The notes below the pieces were generated by a model, which saw nothing but the letters and a program-made list of their open reading frames with translations, was not told where the DNA came from and did no database searches. Shown here one piece after another: positions 34,071 through 42,883 of a stretch of 43,557 bases of DNA (position 1 is the stretch's first letter; the number at the start of each line of letters is the position of its first letter). Made by a program: the position numbers and the translations under genes. The DNA lies in assembly GCA_036732755.1 (NCBI GenBank), contig DAINBU010000030.1:1-43557 (forward strand), given 5' to 3'. This stretch comes from DASRRB01 sp036732755 (GTDB taxonomy: Bacteria > Planctomycetota > B15-G4 > SIAN01).

Positions 34071-35290
34071 GGCGGCGACGCTCCCGCTCCGGCCGAGTCT
34101 CCGAATCCCAACCGTCCACCCAGCGCCGTGAGGACGCGCAGGACGTCGACCGAGCCGGCCACGTCGTGCACGCGGATCAGCTCGCAGCCCGCTTCGCACG
34201 CGGCCGCGGTCGTCGCGAGCGTCGCGCCGTCACGCTCCTGCGCGCCCCGGCCGGTCAGCGTCCCGAGGAAGCTCTTGCGCGAGGCGCCGAGCATGACCGG
34301 GAAGCCGAGGCTCTTCAACGCCAACAGTCCACCGATCAGGTCGAGATTGTCCTGCGGGCGCTTGCCGAAGCCGATGCCCGGGTCGAGGACGATCTGGTCG
34401 GCGCCGATGCCGGCGCGCCGAGCCGCGGACGCCGCCGTGAAGAGCGACTCGGCGACCTCGGCGATGCAGCACTCGTAGGCCGGCGCCTCCTGCATGGTCG
34501 CAGGCGCGCCCCGCCGGTGCATGAGGATCAGGCCGGCGCCGGCCTCCGCGACGACCGTCGCGAGGGCGGGGTCGTCGGCGAGCGCGCTCGTGTCGTTCAC
34601 GGCGGCGGCGCCGGCGGCGAGGGCGGCGCGCGCGACCTCCGCGGACGTGGTGTCGACGACGATCGGGACGGAGATCCGGGCGACGAGGCGCTCGATCACC
34701 GGCAGGATGCGCTCGATCTGGAGCGACGCGGGGACGCGCTCGGCGCCCGGCCGCGTCGACTCGCCGCCGACGTCGACCGCCGCCGCGCCGGCGCGCGCGA
34801 GCGCCTCGCCGTGTTCGACCGCGGCGGCGACGTCGATCCAACGGCCGCCGTCGGAGAACGAGTCGGGCGTGACGTTGAGCACGCCGACGACCTTCGGCGC
34901 CGTCCAGGTGAGCTGGAGCGAACCGCCCTTGATGCGCCAAAGGTGATCCGCCCAGACGGCCCGCCACGATTCGCTCATCGCCTCATACATCGCTTGGAAC
35001 CGGGGCGGGTGGTCCTTGGCGAGCTGGATCTCGATCACGTCGAAGCTGGGAACGAAATCACTCGGGCGCCCGCCCGCGACCCTGAAGTTCGCGAGGAGCG
35101 GGGGCGCGCTGCTCGGGTCGGCGACGACGAGGAGGAAGAACGCGCGCTTGGAAAACTGCACGTGTCCAGGCCAGCCGCCGAGGCGCAGAGCGAGCCGGGC
35201 GCCACCGAGCCTCGGCCCGAGCGATTCGAACGCGACCACGCACGGCGGCAGACGCAGCCCCGCTCGCGCGTACGCGGGCGCGTCGTTCAT
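34067..35290 (-). CDS. folP: Dihydropteroate synthase with a 125-residue N-terminal extension
   Basis: 407 aa from ATG 35290, against the usual 270-290. The DHPS barrel starts near residue 130: VVGVLNVTPDSFSDGGRW, DVGGESTRPGA, VVDTTS, VNDTSAL, LDPGIGFGK, GASRKSFLG and IRVHD, all usable active-site loops. It condenses p-aminobenzoate with the pterin pyrophosphate in folate synthesis. The first 125 residues have no motif I recognise, and their codons use A/T at the third position far more than the rest. The start overlaps the ftsH stop by four bases (ATGA), which supports the long form. Internal ATGs at codons 101 and 105 are possible alternatives. Confidence 0.9.
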   Translation of the reverse strand: MNDAPAYARAGLRLPPCVVAFESLGPRLGGARLALRLGGWPGHVQFSKRAFFLLVVADPSSAPPLLANFRVAGGRPSDFVPSFDVIEIQLAKDHPPRFQAMYEAMSESWRAVWADHLWRIKGGSLQLTWTAPKVVGVLNVTPDSFSDGGRWIDVAAAVEHGEALARAGAAAVDVGGESTRPGAERVPASLQIERILPVIERLVARISVPIVVDTTSAEVARAALAAGAAAVNDTSALADDPALATVVAEAGAGLILMHRRGAPATMQEAPAYECCIAEVAESLFTAASAARRAGIGADQIVLDPGIGFGKRPQDNLDLIGGLLALKSLGFPVMLGASRKSFLGTLTGRGAQERDGATLATTAAACEAGCELIRVHDVAGSVDVLRVLTALGGRLGFGDSAGAGASPP

Positions 35291-37575
35291 GGCACTGCGG
35301 GCTCTCCGGCCGGCGGCAGCCCCTCTTCCGGCCGCGGCAGCGTGCGCGCGCGCGCGTCGGCGCCCGCGTCGGCGCGCGGCGGCTTGGGCTTGGGCGGCGG
35401 CAGCGGATGGCTGCGGTCGAAGCGGGCGCGCGCCTCGTCGGGCGTCGCGCCCTCGAGCAGCGCGGCGACCTCCTCGGCGTGGATCGTCTCGAACTTGAGC
35501 AGCGCCGCCGCGATGCGCTCGAGCGCGTCCTTGTGCTCGATGACGGTCGCCTTGGCCTGCTGGTAGCAGTCGTCGAGGATGTGCCGCACCTCGGCGTCGA
35601 TGAGCTTCGCCGTCTCCTCGCTGTAGTTCTTGTTGCGGACGATCTCGCCGCCGAGGAAGACGGCGTCCTGCTCGGCGTAGTTGACCAGGCCGAGCTTCTC
35701 GCTCATGCCGAACAGCGTGACCATGTTGCGGGCGACCTCGGTCGCCTTCTTGATGTCGTCGTAGGCGCCCGAGCTGATGTCGCCGCAGAAGAGCTCCTCG
35801 GCGATCCGCCCGCCGAACGCGAAGCAGATCTCGCCGAGCATCTGGTTCTTGCCGCGCGTGTAGCGGTCCTTCTCCGGCAGGATGAAGGTCGCGCCGAGCG
35901 ACATGCCGCGCGGCACGATCGTCACCTTGTGCAGCGGCTCGACGCCCTTGTGGAGGTGGCCGACGAGCGCGTGGCCCGCCTCGTGGTAGGCGGTCTTCTT
36001 GCGCTCCTTCTCGTCCTGGTTGCGGCCGGTCTTCTCGCGGCCGAAGCGGACGCGGTCGCGCGCCTCCTCGAAGTCGGCGAGGTTGACGCGGTCCCGACCC
36101 AGGAGGGTCGCGCGTAGTGCAGCTTCGTTGACCAGAGACGCGAGCTCGGCGCCGCTGAAGCCCGGCGACGAGCGCGCGACGACCGACAGGTCGACGTCGC
36201 TGTCGATCGGGACGTGACGGACATGCACCTTCAGGATCGCCTCGCGGCCCTTCACGTCGGGGAGGTCGATCACGATCTGGCGGTCGAAGCGGCCCGGCCG
36301 CAGGAGCGCGGGGTCGAGCACGTCGGGCCGGTTGGTCGCGGCGACGAGGATGATCCCCTCGTCGGTCTCGAAGCCGTCCATCTCGACCAGGATCGCGTTC
36401 AGCGTCTGCTCGCGCTCGTCGTGGCCGCCGCCGAGCCCGCTGCCGCGCCGGCGCCCCACCGCGTCGATCTCGTCGAGGAAGATGAGGCAGGGCGTCTTCT
36501 CGCGCGCCTGGCGGAAGAGGTCGCGCACGCGCGAGGCCCCGACGCCGACGAACATCTCGACGAAGTCGGAGCCGCTGATCGAGAAGAACGGGACGTTCGC
36601 CTCGCCCGCGATCGCCTTGGCGAGCAGCGTCTTGCCGGTGCCGGGCGCGCCGACCAGCAGCACTCCGCGCGGGATCCGGGCGCCGATCCGGGAGAAGCGC
36701 GCCGGGTCCTTCAGGAACTCGACGATCTCCTTCACCTCGTCCTTCGCCTCGTCGATGCCGGCCACGTCGTCGAAGGTGACGCCGGTGCGCTCCTTGCCGA
36801 TCAGCGTGGCGCGCGCGCGTCCGAACGAGAGCACGCCGCCGGCGCCGCCCGGCGAGCGCATCTGCCGGAAGATGAAGAACCAGAGCACGCCGAAGATCAG
36901 CAGCCATGGCACGAGGTTGATGAGCAGCGTCATCAGGAAGGTGTTCTCGGGCTCGTAGCGGAAGCCGCCGGGCCGCACGCCGCGCCGCTCGATCTTCACG
37001 CCGGCGGCGTCGAGCGCCTTCTGGATCGCCGGGATGTTGACGGTCGCGCCCTTGACCGGCTCGATCAGGCAGCGCGCCAGCGGCTCGTTGCCTTCGTAGT
37101 AGTCGACCACCAGCCGGTCGCCGTGCTGCGGGTCGACCGACGGGACGATCCACGCCTTGCTCGCGCGCACGTTCGGGCTGGCGAGCTTCTCGAGCAGCCT
37201 CGCCTCGTCGAGCCGCGACGGCGGACGGTTCAGCAGGTCGCGCAGCTCGGGCGCGAAGGTCCGCATCTCGTCCGGGGGAAGATCGACCTTGTAGTGCTCG
37301 GTGCGCGGCAGGTTGTCGGCGCCGGCCGTGATGTACTCGCCCTCGAGGGCGCGCTCGCCCAGCTGCTTCGCCGTCTTGACGTCGCCGGCGTAGAGGTGGC
37401 CGAGGAACTCGTCGTAGTCGAGCGGCTTCGCGAGCGCGTTGGTGAAGGTCTGGTAGAGCAGGACGCCGGCGAACAGGACGCCGAGGAACATGACCACCGA
37501 GGGCAGCCCGCCGCGGCGCGGCCGCTTGCCGTTGGCGCCCTTCTTCCCGTTCGAGTCGTCGCGCGTTTCGTTCAT
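35287..37575 (-). CDS. ftsH: FtsH, membrane AAA+ zinc protease
   Basis: 762 aa, longer than the usual 610-650. Helix 1 is at about 25-43 and helix 2 at about 213-237, leaving a periplasmic domain of about 170 residues, twice the common size. The AAA+ module has Walker A GAPGTGKT (309-316), Walker B LIFLDEID (364-371) and the second region of homology ending RPGRFDR. The protease motif HEAGH is at 531-535. The end is a Pro-rich tail (about 715-762). It degrades damaged or regulated membrane proteins. It starts 69 bp after the LptE-like gene and overlaps folP. Confidence 0.97.
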   Translation of the reverse strand: MNETRDDSNGKKGANGKRPRRGGLPSVVMFLGVLFAGVLLYQTFTNALAKPLDYDEFLGHLYAGDVKTAKQLGERALEGEYITAGADNLPRTEHYKVDLPPDEMRTFAPELRDLLNRPPSRLDEARLLEKLASPNVRASKAWIVPSVDPQHGDRLVVDYYEGNEPLARCLIEPVKGATVNIPAIQKALDAAGVKIERRGVRPGGFRYEPENTFLMTLLINLVPWLLIFGVLWFFIFRQMRSPGGAGGVLSFGRARATLIGKERTGVTFDDVAGIDEAKDEVKEIVEFLKDPARFSRIGARIPRGVLLVGAPGTGKTLLAKAIAGEANVPFFSISGSDFVEMFVGVGASRVRDLFRQAREKTPCLIFLDEIDAVGRRRGSGLGGGHDEREQTLNAILVEMDGFETDEGIILVAATNRPDVLDPALLRPGRFDRQIVIDLPDVKGREAILKVHVRHVPIDSDVDLSVVARSSPGFSGAELASLVNEAALRATLLGRDRVNLADFEEARDRVRFGREKTGRNQDEKERKKTAYHEAGHALVGHLHKGVEPLHKVTIVPRGMSLGATFILPEKDRYTRGKNQMLGEICFAFGGRIAEELFCGDISSGAYDDIKKATEVARNMVTLFGMSEKLGLVNYAEQDAVFLGGEIVRNKNYSEETAKLIDAEVRHILDDCYQQAKATVIEHKDALERIAAALLKFETIHAEEVAALLEGATPDEARARFDRSHPLPPPKPKPPRADAGADARARTLPRPEEGLPPAGEPAVP

Positions 37576-37600
37576 GGTTCCCTCGTTCGACGGTCCGCTC

Positions 37601-37628
37601 GCGTCCGCGGGGGCGTCGGGGCGGACGC
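37601..37628 (-). promoter_or_regulatory. Hairpin in the gap before ftsH
   Basis: GCGTCCGC-(12 nt)-GCGGACGC forms a perfect 8-bp stem in the 69-bp gap between the LptE-like gene and ftsH. It may be a terminator, an RNA processing site or a leader control for ftsH. No U-tract, so its role is open. Confidence 0.3.
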
Positions 37629-37644
37629 GGTGCGGGTCGCGCTG

Positions 37645-38199
37645 TCAGTGCGGCCCGCCGGGCGGCACCGGCGCCTCGCCGCGCGCCGCGCCACGCGCCT
37701 CCGCGGAGGCGCGTGGAAAGTCACCCTCCAGGCCGTCGGCGATCCGGCGCGCCAGGTTGACGAACGACGTGTTCGCCGCCGTCTGCACCGTCTCGCCGTT
37801 CGCCGGCACGAAGGCCGCCCGATAGCGCACCGTGAAGGTCCGGACCAGATCGCCCGTCCGCGCGTCCTTCACGTCGATCCGGACGCGCGTCACCGTCGAC
37901 GACTCGCTCACCGCGTCCGTCTTGCTCTCGGTCAGGACGTGCTGCTCGAAGTCGACGATCGTGCCCTCGAGGACGATATCGGCACGCTCTCGCGGCGCGA
38001 TGGAGATTCCCGGCCGGGCGGCGAGCTCCTTCTCGACCTCGCGCGTGAGGCCGACCTCGAAGTCGCGCCAGAAGGTCTGGTTCTGGAACATCGGGACGCA
38101 GACCTGCTGCGACTCGTGGCGGCCGAGCGACCCGGTCGAGTAGCCGCACGCGGCAGCGAGCCACGCGAGCGTGAGCGCGATCGGCGCCGCGCTTTTCAT
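37645..38199 (-). CDS. LptE-like LPS assembly lipoprotein
   Basis: 184 aa. Lipoprotein signal: hydrophobic ALTLAWLAAAC with the lipobox Cys at 18, then GYSTGS, the usual CGY start of LptE proteins. Segments NQTFWRDFEVGLTREVEKEL, DIVLEGTIVDFEQHVL and VRIDVKDARTGDLV fit the LptE fold, which plugs the LptD barrel for LPS delivery to the outer membrane. The Pro/Ala-rich C-terminus looks disordered. Its start overlaps the stop of the BamD-like gene by four bases. Confidence 0.82.
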   Translation of the reverse strand: MKSAAPIALTLAWLAAACGYSTGSLGRHESQQVCVPMFQNQTFWRDFEVGLTREVEKELAARPGISIAPRERADIVLEGTIVDFEQHVLTESKTDAVSESSTVTRVRIDVKDARTGDLVRTFTVRYRAAFVPANGETVQTAANTSFVNLARRIADGLEGDFPRASAEARGAARGEAPVPPGGPH

Positions 38200-39191
38200 C
38201 GATAGCCCTTCTCGGTGCCGAACCGGTCGATCATCCAGTCGCCCGACTCGTTCGCGCCGAGCTTCAGCGTGTCGAGCGAGTTGAGCGAGAGGTCCCAGAG
38301 CGGGTGCTTCGCGATCTCGGCGCGCGCCTCGTCGGCCGCCTTCGTGCCGGGATAGGCGAGCGCGACGTTGGCGAAGTGGATGCGCGCGCCCGTCTCCTGG
38401 TCGCGCTGCAGGTAGAGGTGCGCGATCTCGAGCTCGCTGAGCGCGATCTGCTCGTCGACCCACGCGATCTCGGCGCGCGCGTCCTTCACGCGTGCGCCGT
38501 TGGGCCGCTCGGAGAGGTAGCGCCGGTACTCGGTGGCGGCGCGCAGCAGCGTGCGCGCCTCGTAACCGCCGCCGCGCGTGTCGAGCCGCCAGCACTCGGC
38601 GCGGCGGTAGGCGGCGAGGTCGGCCCATTCCGATTCGGGGTAGCTGCGCGCGAGCTGCTGGTAGAAGACGACCGCGTCCTCGAACTCCTTGCGCTCGTAG
38701 CGGTACGCGGCGAGCGCGGCGAGCGCGTCGTCGGCCTTCGAGCTGTTCGGGTAGCTCGACGCGAACTCGCGCATCACCTCGGCGCCGCGCTCGCGGCCCG
38801 AGAAGAGGTCGTGGAAGACCGGCCACGGCGAGCGCGACAGGTACTCGACGCCGATCGCGTAGACGTGCTCCTCGATCTTCGGCACGAACTGCGAGTAGGG
38901 GTAGTCGTGCAGCAGCGTCTGGTAGTGGCGGAACGCCTTCACCCAGTCCGCGTCGGCGTAGTGCGCCTCGCCGGCGAGGTAGAGCGCCTCCTGCTTGCGC
39001 CCCGAGTCGGTCGACCGCTCGATCAACGCCTCGGCGCATTCGACGGCGCGGTCGACGTCGCCCGCGGCGAGCGAGGCGCGCGACTCCTCGAGCAGGCGGT
39101 TCTCCGCGAGCTCGTCGACGTCCTGGCCCGAGCCACAGCAGGCGGCGAGCAGCAGCGCGGCGGCGAGCGCCAGGCAGCGGGGCTCAGCCAC
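38196..39191 (-). CDS. BamD/YfiO-like TPR lipoprotein
   Basis: 331 aa from GTG 39191, overlapping recO by eight bases. Lipobox LLLAAC with Cys at 18. The rest is TPR helices with typical lines such as KAFRHYQTLLHDYPYSQFVPKIEE, FEDAVVFYQQLARSYPESEWADLAAYR and ALAYPGTKAADEARAEI, the pattern of BamD (outer-membrane protein assembly) and related tetratricopeptide lipoproteins. It is longer than BamD (about 245 aa), so it may be a related outer-membrane TPR protein. Pairing with an LptE-like gene supports a job in the outer envelope. Confidence 0.78.
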   Translation of the reverse strand: MAEPRCLALAAALLLAACCGSGQDVDELAENRLLEESRASLAAGDVDRAVECAEALIERSTDSGRKQEALYLAGEAHYADADWVKAFRHYQTLLHDYPYSQFVPKIEEHVYAIGVEYLSRSPWPVFHDLFSGRERGAEVMREFASSYPNSSKADDALAALAAYRYERKEFEDAVVFYQQLARSYPESEWADLAAYRRAECWRLDTRGGGYEARTLLRAATEYRRYLSERPNGARVKDARAEIAWVDEQIALSELEIAHLYLQRDQETGARIHFANVALAYPGTKAADEARAEIAKHPLWDLSLNSLDTLKLGANESGDWMIDRFGTEKGYR

Positions 39192-39954
39192 GGGTCGGGC
39201 TCCTCCGTCGCGGCGGCGCGCCGCGCGCGTCGGCGCGCGCTCCCGCCCCCTCGCCGTGCCACGCGAAGTGGTCGTCGAGCAGCCGGCGCGCGCGCCGCTG
39301 CGCCGCGAGCGACGGCGTGGCGACGCGCTGGAGCGGCTGCTCGCCGAGCGCGAGGAGCAGCGCTCCGGCCGCGGCGTCGAGCGGGCTCCCCTCGTCGGCG
39401 GTGCGCCGGCACGCGACGCAGACGGCGCCGCCGTCGGCGGCGACGAAGCGCGCGAGCGCGCGCGGCGAGCCGCAGCGGACGCACACGCGCACCACCGGCT
39501 CGATTCCGTGCAGCCGCGCGAAGCGCAGGTCGAAGGAGAGCAGCAGCAGCTCGAGCCGCTCGCGCTCGACCGTCTCGGCCGCCTGCAGCGCGCGGTCGAA
39601 GAGGTGGAACGTCTCGCCCGCGCCGTGGCCCGGGAGCTCGAAGCGGACGACGCGCGCGAGCAGGGCGCTCGCGACGCGGAAGCGCGCGAGGTCGCGGCGC
39701 AGCTTCGGGTAGTTGGTCTCGACGCGGCGTCGCACCAGCAGGCCGAGCTCGCGCCCCTCCACGAGGGAGAGGACCGTCGGCCCGCGCACGAGCAGGTCGA
39801 GCGGCCCGTCGAAGGAGTTCTTCGCTCGCCACGCCCCCTTGGCCAGCGCGACCACGCGGCCGAGGCGCTCGCAGAGGAGGTGGACGACCTGGCTCGATTC
39901 GCCGAAGGCGAAGCGCTGGATCACGATGGGGCTGGTCTCGACGCGCTCCGGCAT
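39184..39954 (-). CDS. recO: DNA repair protein RecO
   Basis: 256 aa, usual length. The N-terminal OB fold begins with IVIQRFAFGESSQVVHLLCERLGRVVALAKGAWRAKN in the RecO manner (line given by its key parts: GESSQVV and GRV..LAKGA). The zinc finger CVRC...CVAC is near residues 150-170. It works with RecR and RecF to load RecA on gapped DNA. The tail is Arg/Pro-rich. It overlaps the upstream pseudo-kinase gene by 34 bp and the BamD-like gene by 8. Confidence 0.88.
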   Translation of the reverse strand: MPERVETSPIVIQRFAFGESSQVVHLLCERLGRVVALAKGAWRAKNSFDGPLDLLVRGPTVLSLVEGRELGLLVRRRVETNYPKLRRDLARFRVASALLARVVRFELPGHGAGETFHLFDRALQAAETVERERLELLLLSFDLRFARLHGIEPVVRVCVRCGSPRALARFVAADGGAVCVACRRTADEGSPLDAAAGALLLALGEQPLQRVATPSLAAQRRARRLLDDHFAWHGEGAGARADARGAPPRRRSPTRG

Positions 39955-41102
39955 CGCTCGGCTTCCGGGGGGGGCCGCTCCGCGGCGGCGGGGATCCGGG
40001 CGAGTCTATCGCCGGGGGCGTCGGCGGGCGCCGGTGGATCGCCCGGCAGCGCGAGCGCGAGCTCGCCCTGACGGCCGCGCGCGCGCAGGCGCAGCTCGCC
40101 CCCCATCCGCAGCGCGACGCGGCGGCCGAGGAGGAGCGCGAGCCCGGCGGCGACGTCCTGCGCGCACCCGTCGACGCGCCCTTCGTCGAGCTCGCGCAGG
40201 TGCGCGGCCGACGCGAGCGGAAAGCGGAGCGTGACGGCGGCGCCGTCGCGCTGCGCGCGCAGCCGCAGGCGGATCCCGCCGCGCGCGTGGGCCAGCGCGC
40301 CGGCGACGTCGAGCATGCCGCGCAGCACGAAGGCGGCGGCGTCGTGGCTCGCGGTGAAGGGGGCGGGCGGCCGCGCGCCGACCACGGCGACGCGCGCTGC
40401 GAGGGGGTGGGCGCGCACCGCGTCGGCGGCGACGGCGGGCAGCTCGACGCGGCCGCGCGCCGAGCGGTCGGGCGCGAGCGCGAAGACGGAGAGGAGCGCG
40501 CGCTGCGCCTCGGCGACGCGCTCGAGCAGGACGTCGAAGTCGTGCGCGAGCTCGTGCAGCGCCGGCTGCTCGACGATGGCGAGGCGCAGCACCTCGGCGC
40601 GCGCGCGCACGATGCCGAGCGGCTCGCGGACGCCGCCGACGACCGACTCGGCGAGCGCGACGAGCCACGGCTCGACCGCCGCGGCCGACGCCGCACCCGC
40701 CGCCGCCGCGCGCCGCGCCACGCCGGCGCCGACGAAGGTCGCCAGCGCCGCGCCGGCGAGCAGCGCGGCGGCGAGCCGCAGCGCCGGACCGAGCGCGCCG
40801 GCGTACGGCGCGGCCGCGAACGCGGCGGCGAGGTCGACGGCGATCGCGCCGGCGAGCCGCAGCGACGGCGGAGCGCGCATCGGGTCGACGTGGCGGGAGA
40901 GGAGCGCGAACGCGAGCGTGTTCGCGGCGAAGACGAGCGCGAGCAGCAGGAGCGGCGCCGCGGGCACCGCGGCCGCGCCGAGGGCGGCGGCGATGCCGAG
41001 CGCACCGGTCGCCGCCGTCGCGACGAACCGGCCGCGCACGAACCAGCGCTCCGCGACCGACAGGACGCCGTCGTCGGAGCGAGGCGACACTGCGTGCGAC
41101 AC
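39921..41102 (-). CDS. RegB-like membrane protein with a degenerate histidine-kinase core
   Basis: 393 aa from a GTG at 41102; GTG 41090 is an alternative. Four hydrophobic helices fill residues 25-130, in the style of RegB/PrrB sensors (RWFVRGRFVATA at the start). The HisKA-like helix reads ESVVGGVREPLGIVRARAE, where the phospho-acceptor His is replaced by Gly (residue 156 or 157). The ATPase part is also broken: AAFVLRGMLDVAGAL has neither N-box Asn, and no G1 or G2 box is found. It is probably not a kinase and may be a signalling remnant or adaptor. It overlaps recO by 34 bp, so the two are likely co-translated. Confidence 0.65.
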   Translation of the reverse strand: MSHAVSPRSDDGVLSVAERWFVRGRFVATAATGALGIAAALGAAAVPAAPLLLLALVFAANTLAFALLSRHVDPMRAPPSLRLAGAIAVDLAAAFAAAPYAGALGPALRLAAALLAGAALATFVGAGVARRAAAAGAASAAAVEPWLVALAESVVGGVREPLGIVRARAEVLRLAIVEQPALHELAHDFDVLLERVAEAQRALLSVFALAPDRSARGRVELPAVAADAVRAHPLAARVAVVGARPPAPFTASHDAAAFVLRGMLDVAGALAHARGGIRLRLRAQRDGAAVTLRFPLASAAHLRELDEGRVDGCAQDVAAGLALLLGRRVALRMGGELRLRARGRQGELALALPGDPPAPADAPGDRLARIPAAAERPPPEAERCRSASRPAPS

Positions 41103-41171
41103 GCCTCGGGAGGCCCTCCCTCGACGCGGCGATGCTAGCGACGGCGCGGTGCGGGAAGACCCCGAGGACGG

Positions 41172-42671
41172 TCAGCGGCCGGCGACGCGCTTCACGACGC
41201 CGTCGAGGACGACCGGCGGCGCGACGCCGACCACGCGCCCCTCGACCGGGTCGAGCTCGGCGCAGAGCAGCTCGAAGGGGCCGGCCGGGTCGCGCTGCTG
41301 CACCGCGTAGAGCCACGGCCGGCGCGCGTCGCCGAAGACGCCGAAGTGCGCGGCGCCGCCCGAGAGGCCGGGGATCGCGAGGAGCGTCGAGGTGAGCGAC
41401 GTCGGATCGATGCGGATCGCGACGGCGTCGCCGGCCGGCCGCTCCGACTGCAGTCCGTAGATGCCGCCGTCGGGGCCGAGCTTGATGCGCCGCAGCCCAG
41501 GGATCTTGAGCGCGGCGGGGCGCTCGACGCCGCCGTCGAGCGGGACGACCGCGACGTCGCCCGATTCGAGCGAGACGAACGCAGTCGGGACGCCCTGCCG
41601 CTCGACCAGCACGAACTCGTTCGCGACGGCGTCGAGCGCGACCTCGATCGGCGCGACGCGGTCGTTCAGGTCGAAGACCACCATGCGGCTCGTCGTCGCG
41701 CGGCGCCCGCCGGTGCCCGGCCGCGTGACGACGACGAGCGCGTCGCCGAGCATGCGGACGTCGAGCATTTCTTCACGGACGAGGGGCGAGAGCGGGAGGA
41801 TCGTGAGGCCGCGCCCCGGCTCGGCGCCGAGCACGACTTCGCGGATCGCGCCTTGGCGCTCGGCGATCAGCACGCGGTGCGAGTCGTTGGCGTCCGAGAC
41901 GAGCCAGGCCGAGACGAGCTGCCCGCCGCGCGCGATCTCGAGGTTCCCGACTTCGAGATTCGCGATCTCGCGCGCCGAGGCATCCGCCTCGATCAGGCGC
42001 AGCCGCAGCAACGCCCGCCCCGCCCCGACCTCCTCGCGCGTGAGCGCGAACAGCAACGACTGGTCGGCCGACGCGACGAGGTCGACGAGCCCCTCGCCGA
42101 CGTGCAGCACGCTGGTCGCCTCGGCGTCGCCGCGCACGAGGTCGCCGTCATGCGCCGCGAACGGAGCCGAGCCGGCGATGGCGAGCACCGAATCGCGGTC
42201 GACCTGCGCGAGACGCGTTTCGAGCGTGCGCAGGAGCGGGTCGTAGCAGAGCACGCGCGCGCGCTGGTCGGCATCGGCGACGAGCAGGTAGAGCGCGGCG
42301 ACGTCGCGCAGCGGGACGACGTTCGAGCGGATCACGCCGGCGCGATCGCGCGAGCCGGCGAACGCGCGCACGTAGAGACGGCCGGCCGCCGCGAAGTCCT
42401 CGATCGGGTAGTCGAAGTGCGCCGTGCCGCCGCCGTCGGCGAAGCGGAAGTTCTGGAGGTCCTCGGGCGTCGGCGCCTCGGTGTTTTCGCGCGTGTCGAA
42501 ATGGAGGAAGACCTGTTCGCCCGGTCCCGCGCCCCGCACGATGAAGCTCAGCTTCTCGCCGGTGATCCGCCGCTTGAGCGCGAGCGCCTCCTGCCCCTGG
42601 GACGGCGTCGCGAAGAGGCACCCCATGAAGGACGCGGCGGCGAAGCGCGCGGCGATCCGGCGTGGATTCAA
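41172..42671 (-). CDS. Secreted protein of unknown function, beta-rich
   Basis: 499 aa from a TTG at 42671 with an AGGGA ribosome site seven bases before it. No ATG lies in the right place, and this start gives a clean signal peptide (NPRRIAARFAAASFMGCLFATPSQGQ, shown by its parts: basic NPRR, hydrophobic core, SQGQ end). The mature part is rich in short beta-strands with repeated lines of the form VLIAERQGAIREVVLG, RMVVFDLNDR and FVSLESGDVAVVPLDGG, like a beta-propeller read-out domain. No catalytic motif is seen. I do not recognise the family. It is 69 bp upstream of the pseudo-kinase gene on the same strand. Confidence 0.7.
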   Translation of the reverse strand: MNPRRIAARFAAASFMGCLFATPSQGQEALALKRRITGEKLSFIVRGAGPGEQVFLHFDTRENTEAPTPEDLQNFRFADGGGTAHFDYPIEDFAAAGRLYVRAFAGSRDRAGVIRSNVVPLRDVAALYLLVADADQRARVLCYDPLLRTLETRLAQVDRDSVLAIAGSAPFAAHDGDLVRGDAEATSVLHVGEGLVDLVASADQSLLFALTREEVGAGRALLRLRLIEADASAREIANLEVGNLEIARGGQLVSAWLVSDANDSHRVLIAERQGAIREVVLGAEPGRGLTILPLSPLVREEMLDVRMLGDALVVVTRPGTGGRRATTSRMVVFDLNDRVAPIEVALDAVANEFVLVERQGVPTAFVSLESGDVAVVPLDGGVERPAALKIPGLRRIKLGPDGGIYGLQSERPAGDAVAIRIDPTSLTSTLLAIPGLSGGAAHFGVFGDARRPWLYAVQQRDPAGPFELLCAELDPVEGRVVGVAPPVVLDGVVKRVAGR

Positions 42672-42851
42672 CGGGAGGTCCCTCGCAGGGAGGCGACTTC
42701 GGAGGCGTGGGACGCCCCTCGGAAGTTCTCGGGCCCGACATTCCCTAGTCGTCAGGCCGCGGAATGGTACCTGAGCCGCTCCGGTAAAGCGGTGCTCGTA
42801 CGGCGCCCTTCCCCGGAAGTTGGTTCCGGCTCCGAGGGGTCCCTCGGTGCG

Positions 42852-42868
42852 GTCCGGCCGCCCCGGAC
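42852..42868 (-). terminator. Hairpin downstream of tRNA-Thr
   Basis: GTCCGG-(5 nt)-CCGGAC is a perfect 6-bp stem that begins 15 bases past the encoded CCA of the tRNA on the minus strand. It is a likely 3' end of the tRNA transcript, without a strong U-tract. The rest of the 212-bp gap to the secreted protein gene shows nothing clear. Confidence 0.45.
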
Positions 42869-42883
42869 ATTGCGCGCGGCGAA

